A stretch of DNA of 64,000 bases. It comes from JALHVH01 sp964585685 (GTDB lineage: Bacteria; Acidobacteriota; Aminicenantia; Aminicenantales; Saccharicenantaceae). Within the stretch, counting starts at the first letter, position 1. The number at the start of each line of letters is the position of its first letter. A model generated the notes under the pieces. It worked only from the letters and a program-made list of their open reading frames with translations. It was not told the DNA's origin and did not search any database. The stretch spans positions 1 through 64,000 of the forward strand of contig CAZPEP010000005.1 of the NCBI GenBank assembly GCA_964585685.1. The letters run 5' to 3'. This document shows positions 24,381 through 32,933 of this stretch, one piece after another. Position numbers and translations under genes: made by a program.

Positions 24381-24423
24381 ATGGATCGAAGAGCGCCGGT
24401 TAGACCGGCGATGGATTTTGCAG
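24381..24423. repeat. 43-bp dispersed repeat, copy 1
   Basis: Matches 43409-43451 with four mismatches. Its core GCCGGTTAGACCGGC is a hairpin. The bases from here to 24592 form the gap upstream of tRNA-Gln and downstream of the protease gene. On the minus strand they contain a decayed P-loop-like string ('FLIGPTGSG') that may be the remnant of an ATPase gene; this is weak. Confidence 0.6.
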
Positions 24424-24592
24424 CTCGGGGAGCTTCGTCAGTCCCTGGGTCTGACTATAGAGAAACTGTCCGATGCCGTCGCCCAGCGGCGGCCTTCCGG
24501 AACCCGTCGGGCCGATAAGAAACAAAGCTTCGACGGGGGGCGGGCTCGCCGCGATCTTTCTTGTTCCGGTTTCCTCTGCCCGATCGATTTCC

Positions 24593-27500
24593 TTACTTCT
24601 CCCAACTTCTTTTATAAACCGGATATGTCGGTTTCTTGTGCTTGGGCATCGGATTCTTGGCCAGCAGGTCGAGAGCGACCTGGATCGCTTTTTCAAGCTG
24701 GGGATCTTGACCGGCCTTGACGGCCGCCGGGTCCATTTCGACCATGACGTCCGGATCGACGCCGTGGTTTTCGACATCCCACGTGCCGTTAGGGTTCCAG
24801 AATCCGATTTGGGGGGCGCCAATTGACCCGCCGTCCATGAGCGGGGCCGCGTTGTTCCTCCCGACAAGCCCGCCCCAGGTTCTTGTCCCCACGAGGGGCC
24901 CTACCCCCGCCGCCCTGAACAGCCAGGGCATCATGTCCCCGCCCGACCCGGCATACTCGTTGATGATCATTACCTTGGGACCATAAATGGAACCCACCGG
25001 CGTGACGTATTCGGCCCCGTTCCGGGAGGCAAAATAGCCCATCAACGGCCTACGCATGTAATCGATGATGTAATCGGCGATAAATCCGCCCTGATTGAAG
25101 CGCTCATCGATGATCGCTCCCTCTTTCCCGACCTGGGCGAAATAGTACCGGTTGAAGCTCGAGAAGCCATCCTCGGCCGTGTCGGGAATCCAGATGTAAG
25201 CCAGCCGGCCGCCACTCAGGGCGTCGACCTTTCTCCGGTTGTCCTCGATCCAGGCCAGGTTCCTCAACCGATATTCATCGGCCACCGGAATGACGGTCAC
25301 TTCGCGTGCCCCCTTGCCGTCAGGATTGGGGCCTACCTTCAGCGTGACCTGCTTGCCGTCCGTCGCTACGAAGTATTTATAGACTTCCTCGGTCGCTGGG
25401 ATGTCCTTTCCGTTCGCGGCCAGCAGATATTCTCCCGGGACCACGTTGACGCCGGGCTGAGTCAGCGGCGCCCTGAGGTCCGGGTTCCAATTCTCGCCGT
25501 TGTAAACCCGGGCAAACCGATAACGGCCGTTTTCGATCGTGTAATCCGCGCCGAGCAAACCCACCCTGACCGGCAGAACCTCGGGCTGGTCCCCTCCCCC
25601 AACAAACACGTGCCCGCAGGTCAATTCCCCGAGCAAGTCTTCGAAGAGATAATTCAGGTCCTGACGGCAGACCACCGAGGCCAGGAACGGCTCGTAACGT
25701 TTTTCAAGGGCCGCCAGGTTGAGGCCGTGAAGGCCGGCGTCATAGAAGAAATCGCGCTCGAGCCTCAGGGCTTCATGGAACATCTGTCTCCATTCGACCG
25801 GGGGATCAACAAAGACGTTCATCTCGGCTGTCCGCAGCGTTCCTTTGCCCGGTTCGACCGGTCCCGCCGTCGCGGCGATCGCCCAGGACGGACCCTGATT
25901 GTAAAGAATTTTCTCCCCCGTGGCGGATATGACGAAACCATCGACGTTCTCCAGGAACTTGTCGATCTTCCGCGCGGCGAGATCGAACTTATGGAGCGTT
26001 TGGCCTCCGCCGGCGGCCGACCCAATGGCCCCTGGGACCAGTAGGCCTTCGAGAAGAAAGAGGACCCCTTCTTTTCCCGTCGAGAGGGCCAGATAGTTTT
26101 TGACGGGGACCGGGAGAGCGAGAATCCGCTGGCTGATCCCTTCGAAATCGATCACAGTTTTTTCGGCTGCCTTGGCCTTGTCCTTTTCCTCGGCGGACTT
26201 ATCGGCATCCTTTATTCCCGAGCCCTTCTTCGCATCCTTGGCCTCGGCTTTTTCCGGCTCCTTGGGCTTTTCTTCGTCGCTCTCGGGCGCGAGGGGCGAC
26301 GGCAGGTCCTTGCGAAGGACGGCGATGTACGCGCTTCGGCTCACCGGACGAACCAGCTTGGACATATCGAGCCAACCGGGGGTAAAGCCGACGTCGGTGC
26401 TGGCCGTAAAAAAGAGGTATTTCCCGCTTTTATCGAAGGCCGGGAACCTGGCGTCGCTGAGACCGTCGGTGATCTGGCTCGCTTTCCCCGTTTCCAGGGA
26501 ATAGGCGAAAATGGCGTTCATACGGCTCGGAAGCTGTTTGGCGTACGTCAGCCACCGGCTGTCGGGCGACCAGCCGAAATTGAACGAGAGAGCCGGACTG
26601 AAATAATACGTCGTGTCGACCTTAACGGGAATTCCTTGATCGATGTCCACGTACCAGAGATTCAAGCGTTTGTCGCTGTAGGCGATCTTCTTCCCGTCGG
26701 GAGACCAGTCCAGCCGGAAGAAGAACGACGGCGGATCGCCAAGCCCGATCTTCTTTGCGGGGCCCTTTCCGGCCTGGTCGATGATGTGGAGAGCGTATTC
26801 GCCGGATTCGTCCGAGAAATAGGCAACCGATTTACCGTCGGGGGACCAGGCCGGGCTGCGCTCCACGGCTCCCGTAGTCCGCGTCAGATTCCGGATGTCG
26901 CCTTTTTCAGCCGGGACTGTCAGAATTTCGCCGCGGGTCTCGAACACGGCCCGGGCGCCGTTCGGCGAGATGTCCGCCGCGGAAATCCGGCTCCCGACTT
27001 GGACGAAATGGGGCCGGACCTCCGGGAAATCCCCGTCAAGAGAGACATCGATCGATCGGGCTTTTGCCGAGGATATATCGAAAAACAAAAGCCCTCCGAG
27101 CTGTTCGATGATGATTCCGCCGGGCCCGGCCGATGCCGATTTGAAATCGAAGCCGTCGTTTCCTAAAGCCTCCTTGACCGTTTTCGTCGCCGTGTCATAG
27201 ACGAAAAGGGAGACAGGACCCTTGCGGTCGGACAGGAAATAGACTTTGTCCCCGATCCACATGGGGTTCGAATCGTTGGAATTTTCGCGGGGGACTTTCT
27301 CGACCTTGAGGTCGGATAAGCCGATGATCCAGATCGGCCATGTTTGTCCGCCCTGATAGCGTTTCCAAGCCTTCTGGAACTGGAAGATCGGAACATAGGC
27401 CAGCCGCTTGCCGTCGGGAGAATAGGAACCCTCGGAGGCCGTCGGCAAGGGGATCTCCTCGGGGAATCCCCCGGAGACGGGCACCGAGGATAAACGCGGC

Positions 27501-27910
27501 ACGAAAGAGAAGTTGTTGCGGGACGAAAGGAAGAGAATTCGTTTGCCGTCGGGAGACCACCCGACGACGCTGTCGTTCTCCGGGTGATGGGTCAGGCGGC
27601 TCGGAATTCCTCCGGCCGCCGGAACCGTATATATATCGGTGTTCCCCTCGTATTGCCCGGAAAACGCGATCAGGGCGCCGTCCGGGGAAAAAACCGGATC
27701 GCTTTCGATCCCGATTCCGGTCGTCAGTCGAGACGCCGTGCCTCCCTCGCGTCCAGTGATCCACAGGTCCCCGGCGAAGGCGAAGACGATCTTCGCGACG
27801 CTGATTGAGGGATGCTGCAGGAGCATGGGCTTTTTTATTTGAGCATGCACCGTTCCCGCCAGGCAGATCATGAAAGCGGCCGCAACCGCGCTTTTAGGAC
27901 GGATAAGCAT
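24593..27910 (-). CDS. Tricorn-type protease (beta-propellers + PDZ + S41 core), secreted
   Basis: 1105 residues. The start is the third ATG of the frame, seven bases after GAGGAG, giving signal peptide 'MLIRPKSAVAAAFMICLAGT'. Residues ~30-560 carry two WD40/PD40-like propellers built from repeats of 'SPDGKRIAY' type. A Lys/Glu/Ala-rich spacer follows (~555-600). The C-terminal half has the tricorn order: core domain C1, His in 'GELTCGHVFVGG', PDZ, then C2 with the Ser nucleophile in 'NEYAGSGGDMMPW' and 'GTRTWGGLVG'. Tricorn trims oligopeptides fed through its propeller channels; export suggests it digests peptides in the periplasm or outside. Monocistronic, convergent with nothing; downstream is the 43-bp repeat and tRNA-Gln. 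Confidence 0.92.
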   Translation of the reverse strand: MLIRPKSAVAAAFMICLAGTVHAQIKKPMLLQHPSISVAKIVFAFAGDLWITGREGGTASRLTTGIGIESDPVFSPDGALIAFSGQYEGNTDIYTVPAAGGIPSRLTHHPENDSVVGWSPDGKRILFLSSRNNFSFVPRLSSVPVSGGFPEEIPLPTASEGSYSPDGKRLAYVPIFQFQKAWKRYQGGQTWPIWIIGLSDLKVEKVPRENSNDSNPMWIGDKVYFLSDRKGPVSLFVYDTATKTVKEALGNDGFDFKSASAGPGGIIIEQLGGLLFFDISSAKARSIDVSLDGDFPEVRPHFVQVGSRISAADISPNGARAVFETRGEILTVPAEKGDIRNLTRTTGAVERSPAWSPDGKSVAYFSDESGEYALHIIDQAGKGPAKKIGLGDPPSFFFRLDWSPDGKKIAYSDKRLNLWYVDIDQGIPVKVDTTYYFSPALSFNFGWSPDSRWLTYAKQLPSRMNAIFAYSLETGKASQITDGLSDARFPAFDKSGKYLFFTASTDVGFTPGWLDMSKLVRPVSRSAYIAVLRKDLPSPLAPESDEEKPKEPEKAEAKDAKKGSGIKDADKSAEEKDKAKAAEKTVIDFEGISQRILALPVPVKNYLALSTGKEGVLFLLEGLLVPGAIGSAAGGGQTLHKFDLAARKIDKFLENVDGFVISATGEKILYNQGPSWAIAATAGPVEPGKGTLRTAEMNVFVDPPVEWRQMFHEALRLERDFFYDAGLHGLNLAALEKRYEPFLASVVCRQDLNYLFEDLLGELTCGHVFVGGGDQPEVLPVRVGLLGADYTIENGRYRFARVYNGENWNPDLRAPLTQPGVNVVPGEYLLAANGKDIPATEEVYKYFVATDGKQVTLKVGPNPDGKGAREVTVIPVADEYRLRNLAWIEDNRRKVDALSGGRLAYIWIPDTAEDGFSSFNRYYFAQVGKEGAIIDERFNQGGFIADYIIDYMRRPLMGYFASRNGAEYVTPVGSIYGPKVMIINEYAGSGGDMMPWLFRAAGVGPLVGTRTWGGLVGRNNAAPLMDGGSIGAPQIGFWNPNGTWDVENHGVDPDVMVEMDPAAVKAGQDPQLEKAIQVALDLLAKNPMPKHKKPTYPVYKRSWEK

Positions 27911-28031
27911 GGAGAATCTCCTCATTAACATAGAATTTTAGATATATAATCCATGCCCGAGCGGATGTCAACTGGTTGGGAAACTCCGGAGCGGGGGCGC
28001 CGATGAGTTGGGTGCGCGTGCGGCGCTCTGG

Positions 28032-29063
28032 TTAGCGGTGCAGCCAGCGATAGCGCAGGTACATGAGATATTTTCGTACACGTCGCAGATAGCTAAAGAG
28101 CCTTCCGCCGCCTTTTCTCTGTTCCATATCAAACTGCTGGCGCGGCTGCCAGTCAGGCCGCCAGCCGCTGCGGTATAACCTATCGCGCATGGCGATCCAT
28201 TTTTCGAAGCGGCCCAGCGCCTCTTCTCTCAATAACTGGCCGGCGATCTGAGCACGCTCGATCTCCGCCGGGCTGCCTGTCCGGGCCAGGTGCTCAGCAT
28301 CGCGCAGCATACACATCATCACCGACATGTTATGAGCATAGATTGCCTCCGTTCGCACAGAGCGAAGATGGTTGGGAAATAGTCGTACGCTCCATTGGCC
28401 ATTGTGCGCACGACGGCGGATTAACGGCTCGTGGATATGACGCAGCCCGTTCAGCAGAGCAGCCCGAAAAGGCGCCTCTGAGTCGTGACCGATGGGCAGC
28501 CAGGCTGCATCCAGCCTGGGAAAACGCATATAGACTTCTTTGCGCCAGGCCAATGTCGCGCCGAGCATTCCGGGTATCCAGATTCTACGAATAATGTCTT
28601 CAAAAGGAATCCAGCTTGTCTCACCATCGGGAATCCGCCGGCTTAGCGGGCGTCCGGCCTCATCAATCGAGAGTGTCTTCGATGAAACCATCGAGGCCCC
28701 ACTGGTGTTAAACTCGTCGAGCACGCGCCGGGCGCGCTGCGGTTCGCAGATGTCATCGCTGTGCGCCATCAAGACGATGTCGCAGGAAGCCTGCTCAACG
28801 AGACGCACGACATGGTCAATCCCCAGGTTGCGCGAATTGCGATTCAGAAGCACGCGATGCGGACCGGAGTATCCGGCGCTGGCGTTTTTCAAGGCTTCAT
28901 AGGTGCCGTCAACCGAATGATCGTCGGATAGGATGATTTCAGCCGTTACCGCTTGCTGAGCAAGGACGGAACCTACCGCTTCCTGGACAAAGGCGACCTG
29001 CTGGTAGGCGGGGAGGATGATTGTCAGGTCTGGTGCGGATGTTCCAACACTAACCAGATGCAT
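28032..29063 (-). CDS. Glycosyltransferase family 2
   Basis: 343 residues. GT-A fold motifs: 'LTIILPAYQQVAFVQEAVGS' (nucleotide-binding strand), 'IILSDDHSVDGTYEAL', and 'VLMAHSDDICEPQRA' with the Asp pair that holds the metal and the sugar nucleotide. No membrane helices, so a cytosolic or peripheral enzyme transferring a sugar to a glycan or lipid. The C-terminal ~40 residues are very basic and aromatic ('YLRRVRKYLMYLRYRWLHR'), typical for membrane association. The codon style (many CTG, CAG, GCG, mixed A+T) differs from the neighbouring protease, and with the next gene it looks like an acquired pair. Confidence 0.85.
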   Translation of the reverse strand: MHLVSVGTSAPDLTIILPAYQQVAFVQEAVGSVLAQQAVTAEIILSDDHSVDGTYEALKNASAGYSGPHRVLLNRNSRNLGIDHVVRLVEQASCDIVLMAHSDDICEPQRARRVLDEFNTSGASMVSSKTLSIDEAGRPLSRRIPDGETSWIPFEDIIRRIWIPGMLGATLAWRKEVYMRFPRLDAAWLPIGHDSEAPFRAALLNGLRHIHEPLIRRRAHNGQWSVRLFPNHLRSVRTEAIYAHNMSVMMCMLRDAEHLARTGSPAEIERAQIAGQLLREEALGRFEKWIAMRDRLYRSGWRPDWQPRQQFDMEQRKGGGRLFSYLRRVRKYLMYLRYRWLHR

Positions 29064-29072
29064 CGGCAGGCC

Positions 29073-30008
29073 TCACTCGAAGGGTGTCCGGTAGGCAGGA
29101 AAGTAGCCTGGCTGCCCGCGTTGGGAAGCCAGGGCGGCATATGCCTCAGGATCCAGGATGGCGCGCAGCATGAAAATGGGTACGCGGTGGGTGGCAAAGC
29201 GGTTTTTGAAGCGCGCCAGGCCGCCTTGATTGGCAGCAGCGGGTGCGCTGCCCATGTAAAGGTCATGATCTGCGCTCCAACGCTGGATAGCGTCTTGATA
29301 CAGGGCGTAAAAAGCCCGGCGTGCATAGGCTTGAGCGTTGCCGGCAATAATGGTGAAGTGAATTTCTCCCGTATACCGGGCAACGATCAGCGCTGCTGAC
29401 AGGTTGCCGGCGTCAAAAGCGCCCAGGGCAATAATGTCCGGAATCTGCGCCAGACTTCGAAAGTAATCGGCGGGGACATTTGTGATGCGACTGAAGCCGC
29501 GCCGTAGGGCGAGTTCAGCATGATAGGCGGCGAGCTGGCGCCAGTGATCGATCAAGGCAAAAGGCTGCACGCGCCATTCACGGCGGGCGGCCGCCAGGTT
29601 GTAGCGGGTCTTTTTGCTCCACTGGGGAAGCGCGGCGCCGCGCTGATAGACAAAGTGATCTTTCAGCCTGGCAACTTGAACGCCATAAGCGGCCAATCTC
29701 TGATCATCCAGGGGGCAGCCGGGCTTGATCATCGCGTTCAGGCTTACCAATCCCTGAGATTTCAAGGCGGGGATCAGCGCGGCAGCCCCGGCCTGGGAAA
29801 GCGGCGATCCATACGGCCATGGCCCCATGGCATCATATCGCGAGCTACCCGGAATCGGCCTGACAATTACCGGCCAGGGCGCCCCTGGCGCGGTAACAGG
29901 ATCGCCCAGATGTGACAGGGCCTGTCCATAGGCCGGTGTATCGAAAGGCAGCCGGTCTTCAAGCCCCGTTTGGATTGTGGCCTGGCTTTGTGTAGAAGGA
30001 CACATCAA
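29073..30008 (-). CDS. FemAB/GNAT-fold acyltransferase-like protein
   Basis: 311 residues. 'WSKKTRYNLAAARREWRVQP' and 'RGFSRITNVPADYFRSLAQI' match the conserved pattern of FemAB-type and BioF2-like acyltransferases (paired GNAT folds), followed by 'AALIVARYTGEIHFTIIAGN' and 'LYQDAIQRWSADHDLYMGSA'. Such enzymes attach aminoacyl or acyl groups to peptidoglycan or surface glycans. The gene starts at ATG (30008) and its stop is nine bases before the glycosyltransferase start, so the two form one operon, likely for a surface polysaccharide. Substrate unknown. Base usage matches the glycosyltransferase rather than the flanks. Confidence 0.75.
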   Translation of the reverse strand: MMCPSTQSQATIQTGLEDRLPFDTPAYGQALSHLGDPVTAPGAPWPVIVRPIPGSSRYDAMGPWPYGSPLSQAGAAALIPALKSQGLVSLNAMIKPGCPLDDQRLAAYGVQVARLKDHFVYQRGAALPQWSKKTRYNLAAARREWRVQPFALIDHWRQLAAYHAELALRRGFSRITNVPADYFRSLAQIPDIIALGAFDAGNLSAALIVARYTGEIHFTIIAGNAQAYARRAFYALYQDAIQRWSADHDLYMGSAPAAANQGGLARFKNRFATHRVPIFMLRAILDPEAYAALASQRGQPGYFPAYRTPFE

Positions 30009-30562
30009 TCACTCCGTTTTTATCGAATATTGTGGGCCACCCGCTTTGTGGAAAGTGTGTATTTAATTTCATGAGCAGGCCGGCCTCTCACCCTACAGGC
30101 AAGCCATCGAAAAATCCGATTGCCCAATTTGCGAACCCAGGTAATGTAATGATGGCGGGCGAGGGCGCAAGAATCATTTTGTGGTTGATAACATAGTACG
30201 CGTTTTGTTTCGGTCATGTCAAAGATAGATAGATCCGGACGCCTTCTCTCCCCTTCCGCCGCTCGATTCCAGGTCCCGGGCCCTCGCTGTCGCCTTGGTA
30301 TCGACCAGGCGCGGAATCAGGTCCGTCAACGGCTTCTTCACAGCCTCGACCGCTGAGATAGGGTATTCGGAGGGAGCGGGAGTCCATGGTTTTCTTTAGC
30401 CGGTGCAGCGGGGTTTTTGATCCCGATTGGATCTTCGGGAGAGGTTTTCGCGGTTATTGACACGGCCGCCCGGCCGGAGATATAGTTCCGTTATGGACAG
30501 GAGGGTGAAGTCGGCGGCGAGGGCGGGAGTTCGTCGCGCCGCGATAAAGGAAACTCTTATCC
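30009..30562. promoter_or_regulatory. Intergenic gap with a promoter for the YfcC carrier
   Basis: No convincing gene is present; a 65-codon minus frame at 30020-30217 has no ribosome site or family resemblance. Near the right end TTGACA (30457-30462), an 18-base spacer and TATAGT (30481-30486) make a good promoter for the carrier starting 77 bases later. The spacer contains the palindrome CGGCCGCCCGGCCG. Confidence 0.55.
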
Positions 30563-31978
30563 TTGCTAAATATGAAACTAAGCTCTGAGGAAAAAGTGCC
30601 GTCCAAGCGTGTTAGGAAGATGCCGGACGCCTATGTCCTTATCGTGTGCTTTGCCCTTTTGGCGATGGTCGCCACTTGGGTCGTCCCTGCGGGAGAGTAT
30701 GCGTTCTCTGTTGACCCGGTTACCAATATCAGGCAGATCGACCCTTCTTCTTTTACCGTGCTCCCCCGGCATCCGGTCACGCCGCTTAAGCTATTCTTGT
30801 TTCTCCCCCTCGGCTTGGAAAAGGCGGCGGAGGTTATCTTCATGCTCCTCCTCGTTGGGGGCTTCCTGCAGGTGATCAGCGATACCGGCGCCATTGATGT
30901 GGGCCTTTCCACGCTGATACGCAAATTGGGAAACAGAGGCTTGTTGCTGATCCCCATGGTGATGGTGTTCATGTCGATATTGGGCTATTCTGGGATCCTC
31001 AACAATGCCATCGTCGCCTTTATCCCGCTAGGGCTGCTCGTTGCCCGCCGACTGAACCTCGATCCCGTTTGCGGCGTCGCGATCATGTATCTCGGCTGCT
31101 TCTCCGGATTTACGCCTTCGGCCATTTGCGCTCCCACGACTCTGGTCGCCCAGAAGATCGCCGGTTTACCACCCTTTTCGGGCCTTGCCGTGAGGACGGT
31201 GGTTTGGCTGATTGTTTTGGCGGTGACGATCTGGTATGTCATGCGCTACGCATCCAAGGTCAAGGCCGACCCTTCGGCGAGCATTTATTCTCAATTCGAC
31301 GCCAGCATCGTTGTCCCTGTCGGAGGAGAACCGACCTTTTCGCTTCGCCACACCTTGGTCCTCTTGTGCTTGGCTTCCGGTTTTGTCTTTTTCGGATGGG
31401 GCGCGGCCACCCGGCATTGGGAACTGAACCACCTGAGCGCGATCATGACCGCGGTGGGGATTTTTGGCGGGTTCATTGGCGGGATGAAGTCCCCGAAGAT
31501 CATCCAATCCTTCTTGTTGGGCAGCAAACAAATGGTCTATTCCGCGGTGATCATCGGTCTCGCGAGGGCGATCACCCTTATTATGGAGGACGGGCGCATC
31601 ATCCATACCGTTGTGCGCTCCCTGTCCGCCCCGTTGGTCAAGCTGCCGGCGATGATTTCGGCAATGGGCATGTACCTGATGAGCATCGGAATCCACTTTT
31701 TTATCAGCTCCGGATCAGGCCAGGCCTATGTCACTATGCCCATCATGGCCCCGATCGCCGATATCGTCGGCCTGAGTCGACAGACCGCCGTTTCCGCCTA
31801 TCTCTATGGCGACGGCTTTATCAATATCATCATTCCGACGTCCGCAGTTTTGATGTCCGTGATCGCCACGTCGAAGATCCCCTACGGTCGCTGGCTCAAA
31901 TTTGCTGTTCCCCTCTGTCTCATTTGGATTCTGATCGGGGGGCTTGCCATCGGCTATTCGACGGCCTTCGGGTGGTGA
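30563..31978 (+). CDS. YfcC/DcuC-family carboxylate or amino-acid carrier
   Basis: 471 residues (468 if the ATG at 30572 is used; the TTG at 30563 is better spaced from AAAGGA). About 12 helices with an early conserved 'WVVPAGEYAF', 'GGFLQVISDTGAIDVGLSTL', 'GYSGILNNAIVAFIPLGL', 'CFSGFTPSAICAPTTLVAQK' and 'SSGSGQAYVTMPIMAPIADI', the pattern of the YfcC branch of the C4-dicarboxylate/arginine antiporter-like superfamily. Inner-membrane transporter; substrate not predictable. It is followed by a GntR regulator and a TonB receptor in the same direction, suggesting a regulated uptake route from outer to inner membrane. Confidence 0.85.
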   Translation: MLNMKLSSEEKVPSKRVRKMPDAYVLIVCFALLAMVATWVVPAGEYAFSVDPVTNIRQIDPSSFTVLPRHPVTPLKLFLFLPLGLEKAAEVIFMLLLVGGFLQVISDTGAIDVGLSTLIRKLGNRGLLLIPMVMVFMSILGYSGILNNAIVAFIPLGLLVARRLNLDPVCGVAIMYLGCFSGFTPSAICAPTTLVAQKIAGLPPFSGLAVRTVVWLIVLAVTIWYVMRYASKVKADPSASIYSQFDASIVVPVGGEPTFSLRHTLVLLCLASGFVFFGWGAATRHWELNHLSAIMTAVGIFGGFIGGMKSPKIIQSFLLGSKQMVYSAVIIGLARAITLIMEDGRIIHTVVRSLSAPLVKLPAMISAMGMYLMSIGIHFFISSGSGQAYVTMPIMAPIADIVGLSRQTAVSAYLYGDGFINIIIPTSAVLMSVIATSKIPYGRWLKFAVPLCLIWILIGGLAIGYSTAFGW

Positions 31979-32122
31979 TCGGCTTTTCTTAGCCTCAGAT
32001 AATTTCTGTCAGGGCAATCAGATACGAAGGAAACCCTCCAGAATCCCTCGCATCTAATAAAAAAAAAGAGGTTAAGCTAAATTAGCCCTATTATTTGGGG
32101 GACGTTCTTTTGCGAACTTATC

Positions 32123-32156
32123 TTGACACGGCCACGAAAAGCGCTATAGACTATAG
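32123..32156 (+). promoter_or_regulatory. Promoter with overlapping palindrome, likely self-regulated by the GntR gene
   Basis: TTGACA (32123-32128), 16-base spacer, TATAGA (32145-32150). The -10 lies in a direct and mirror motif CTATAG-A-CTATAG (32144-32156) followed by GCTATA, a short symmetric site of the size GntR-family dimers bind. It is 33 bases before the regulator's ATG. Confidence 0.5.
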
Positions 32157-32188
32157 GCTATACTGGAAAAAAATGTCTGGGGACAATA

Positions 32189-32842
32189 ATGGTCGATCAG
32201 GATAACAAGCCTCTTGAAATTCCGGCTACGATCAGCGAAACGATCTATAGATATCTAAAAAAAGCCATACTCGAAGGGGAATTAAGGCCCGGTCAGAGGA
32301 TCCAGGAGAAGGAGATCGCCGGACTCTATCATATGAGCGCCACCCCCGTCAGAGAGGCTTTCCGAAGGCTTGCGGCCAAGAATTTCCTGACCATCGATGC
32401 CCGGAAGGGCGTCATCGTCACGCCGGTTAGCATGGAAGACATCCTGGACCTCTTTGAGGTCGTCACGATCCTCGACGTCTACGCTATGAAGAAAGCTCTT
32501 GCGGCGATAAGTCTCGGGTCTTTGGAGCAACTCAAACAGATGACCCTGAGGATGGGGGATTCGTACCGGAAGAGACAGCTCGTCTCTTATATCAAAGAGA
32601 ACGTGGAAATTCATTTCAAAATCTGGGAAGAATGCGGGAACAAATTTCTCCGGCAGACGCTTCGAGATTCCGGAGAAAAGTTCGCTTTTTACAGCCACCA
32701 GTTTTATCTTCTGGTTCCGGACCTGGACGCCTGCCTGGAAAAGTCCTATAACGACCATCTGGATATCATCGAGGCGCTGGAAAACAAGGATCAGACGAAG
32801 ATTGAACGGATCTTGACCTCGCATTGGTCGTATGGAAAGTGA
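32189..32842 (+). CDS. GntR-family transcriptional regulator (FadR/FCD type)
   Basis: 217 residues. N-terminal winged helix (1-80): 'AILEGELRPGQRIQEKEIAG', 'MSATPVREAFRRLAAKNFLT', 'RKGVIVTPVS'. C-terminal FCD ligand domain (90-217), all-helical, with Asp/His metal-ligand candidates 'EIHFKIWEECG' and 'YNDHLDIIEAL'. These repressors bind a small carboxylate or sugar acid. Its position between the YfcC carrier and the TonB receptor makes their substrate the likely signal. Start ATG lacks a strong ribosome site (GGGGACAATA). Confidence 0.88.
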   Translation: MVDQDNKPLEIPATISETIYRYLKKAILEGELRPGQRIQEKEIAGLYHMSATPVREAFRRLAAKNFLTIDARKGVIVTPVSMEDILDLFEVVTILDVYAMKKALAAISLGSLEQLKQMTLRMGDSYRKRQLVSYIKENVEIHFKIWEECGNKFLRQTLRDSGEKFAFYSHQFYLLVPDLDACLEKSYNDHLDIIEALENKDQTKIERILTSHWSYGK

Positions 32843-32933
32843 AGACGAAAGGAGGTGTGGACGAACCGAAACGCACGATGCAAAAGAAAGGTTCTAAGCG
32901 TCTAAGAGGGGAAATATTAAAGGAGTGCAAACA

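Noticed and set aside
30020..30217. 65-codon minus frame ('MTETKRVLCYQPQNDSC...')
   Set aside because: No ribosome site, no family resemblance, and composition typical of non-coding DNA between divergent genes.
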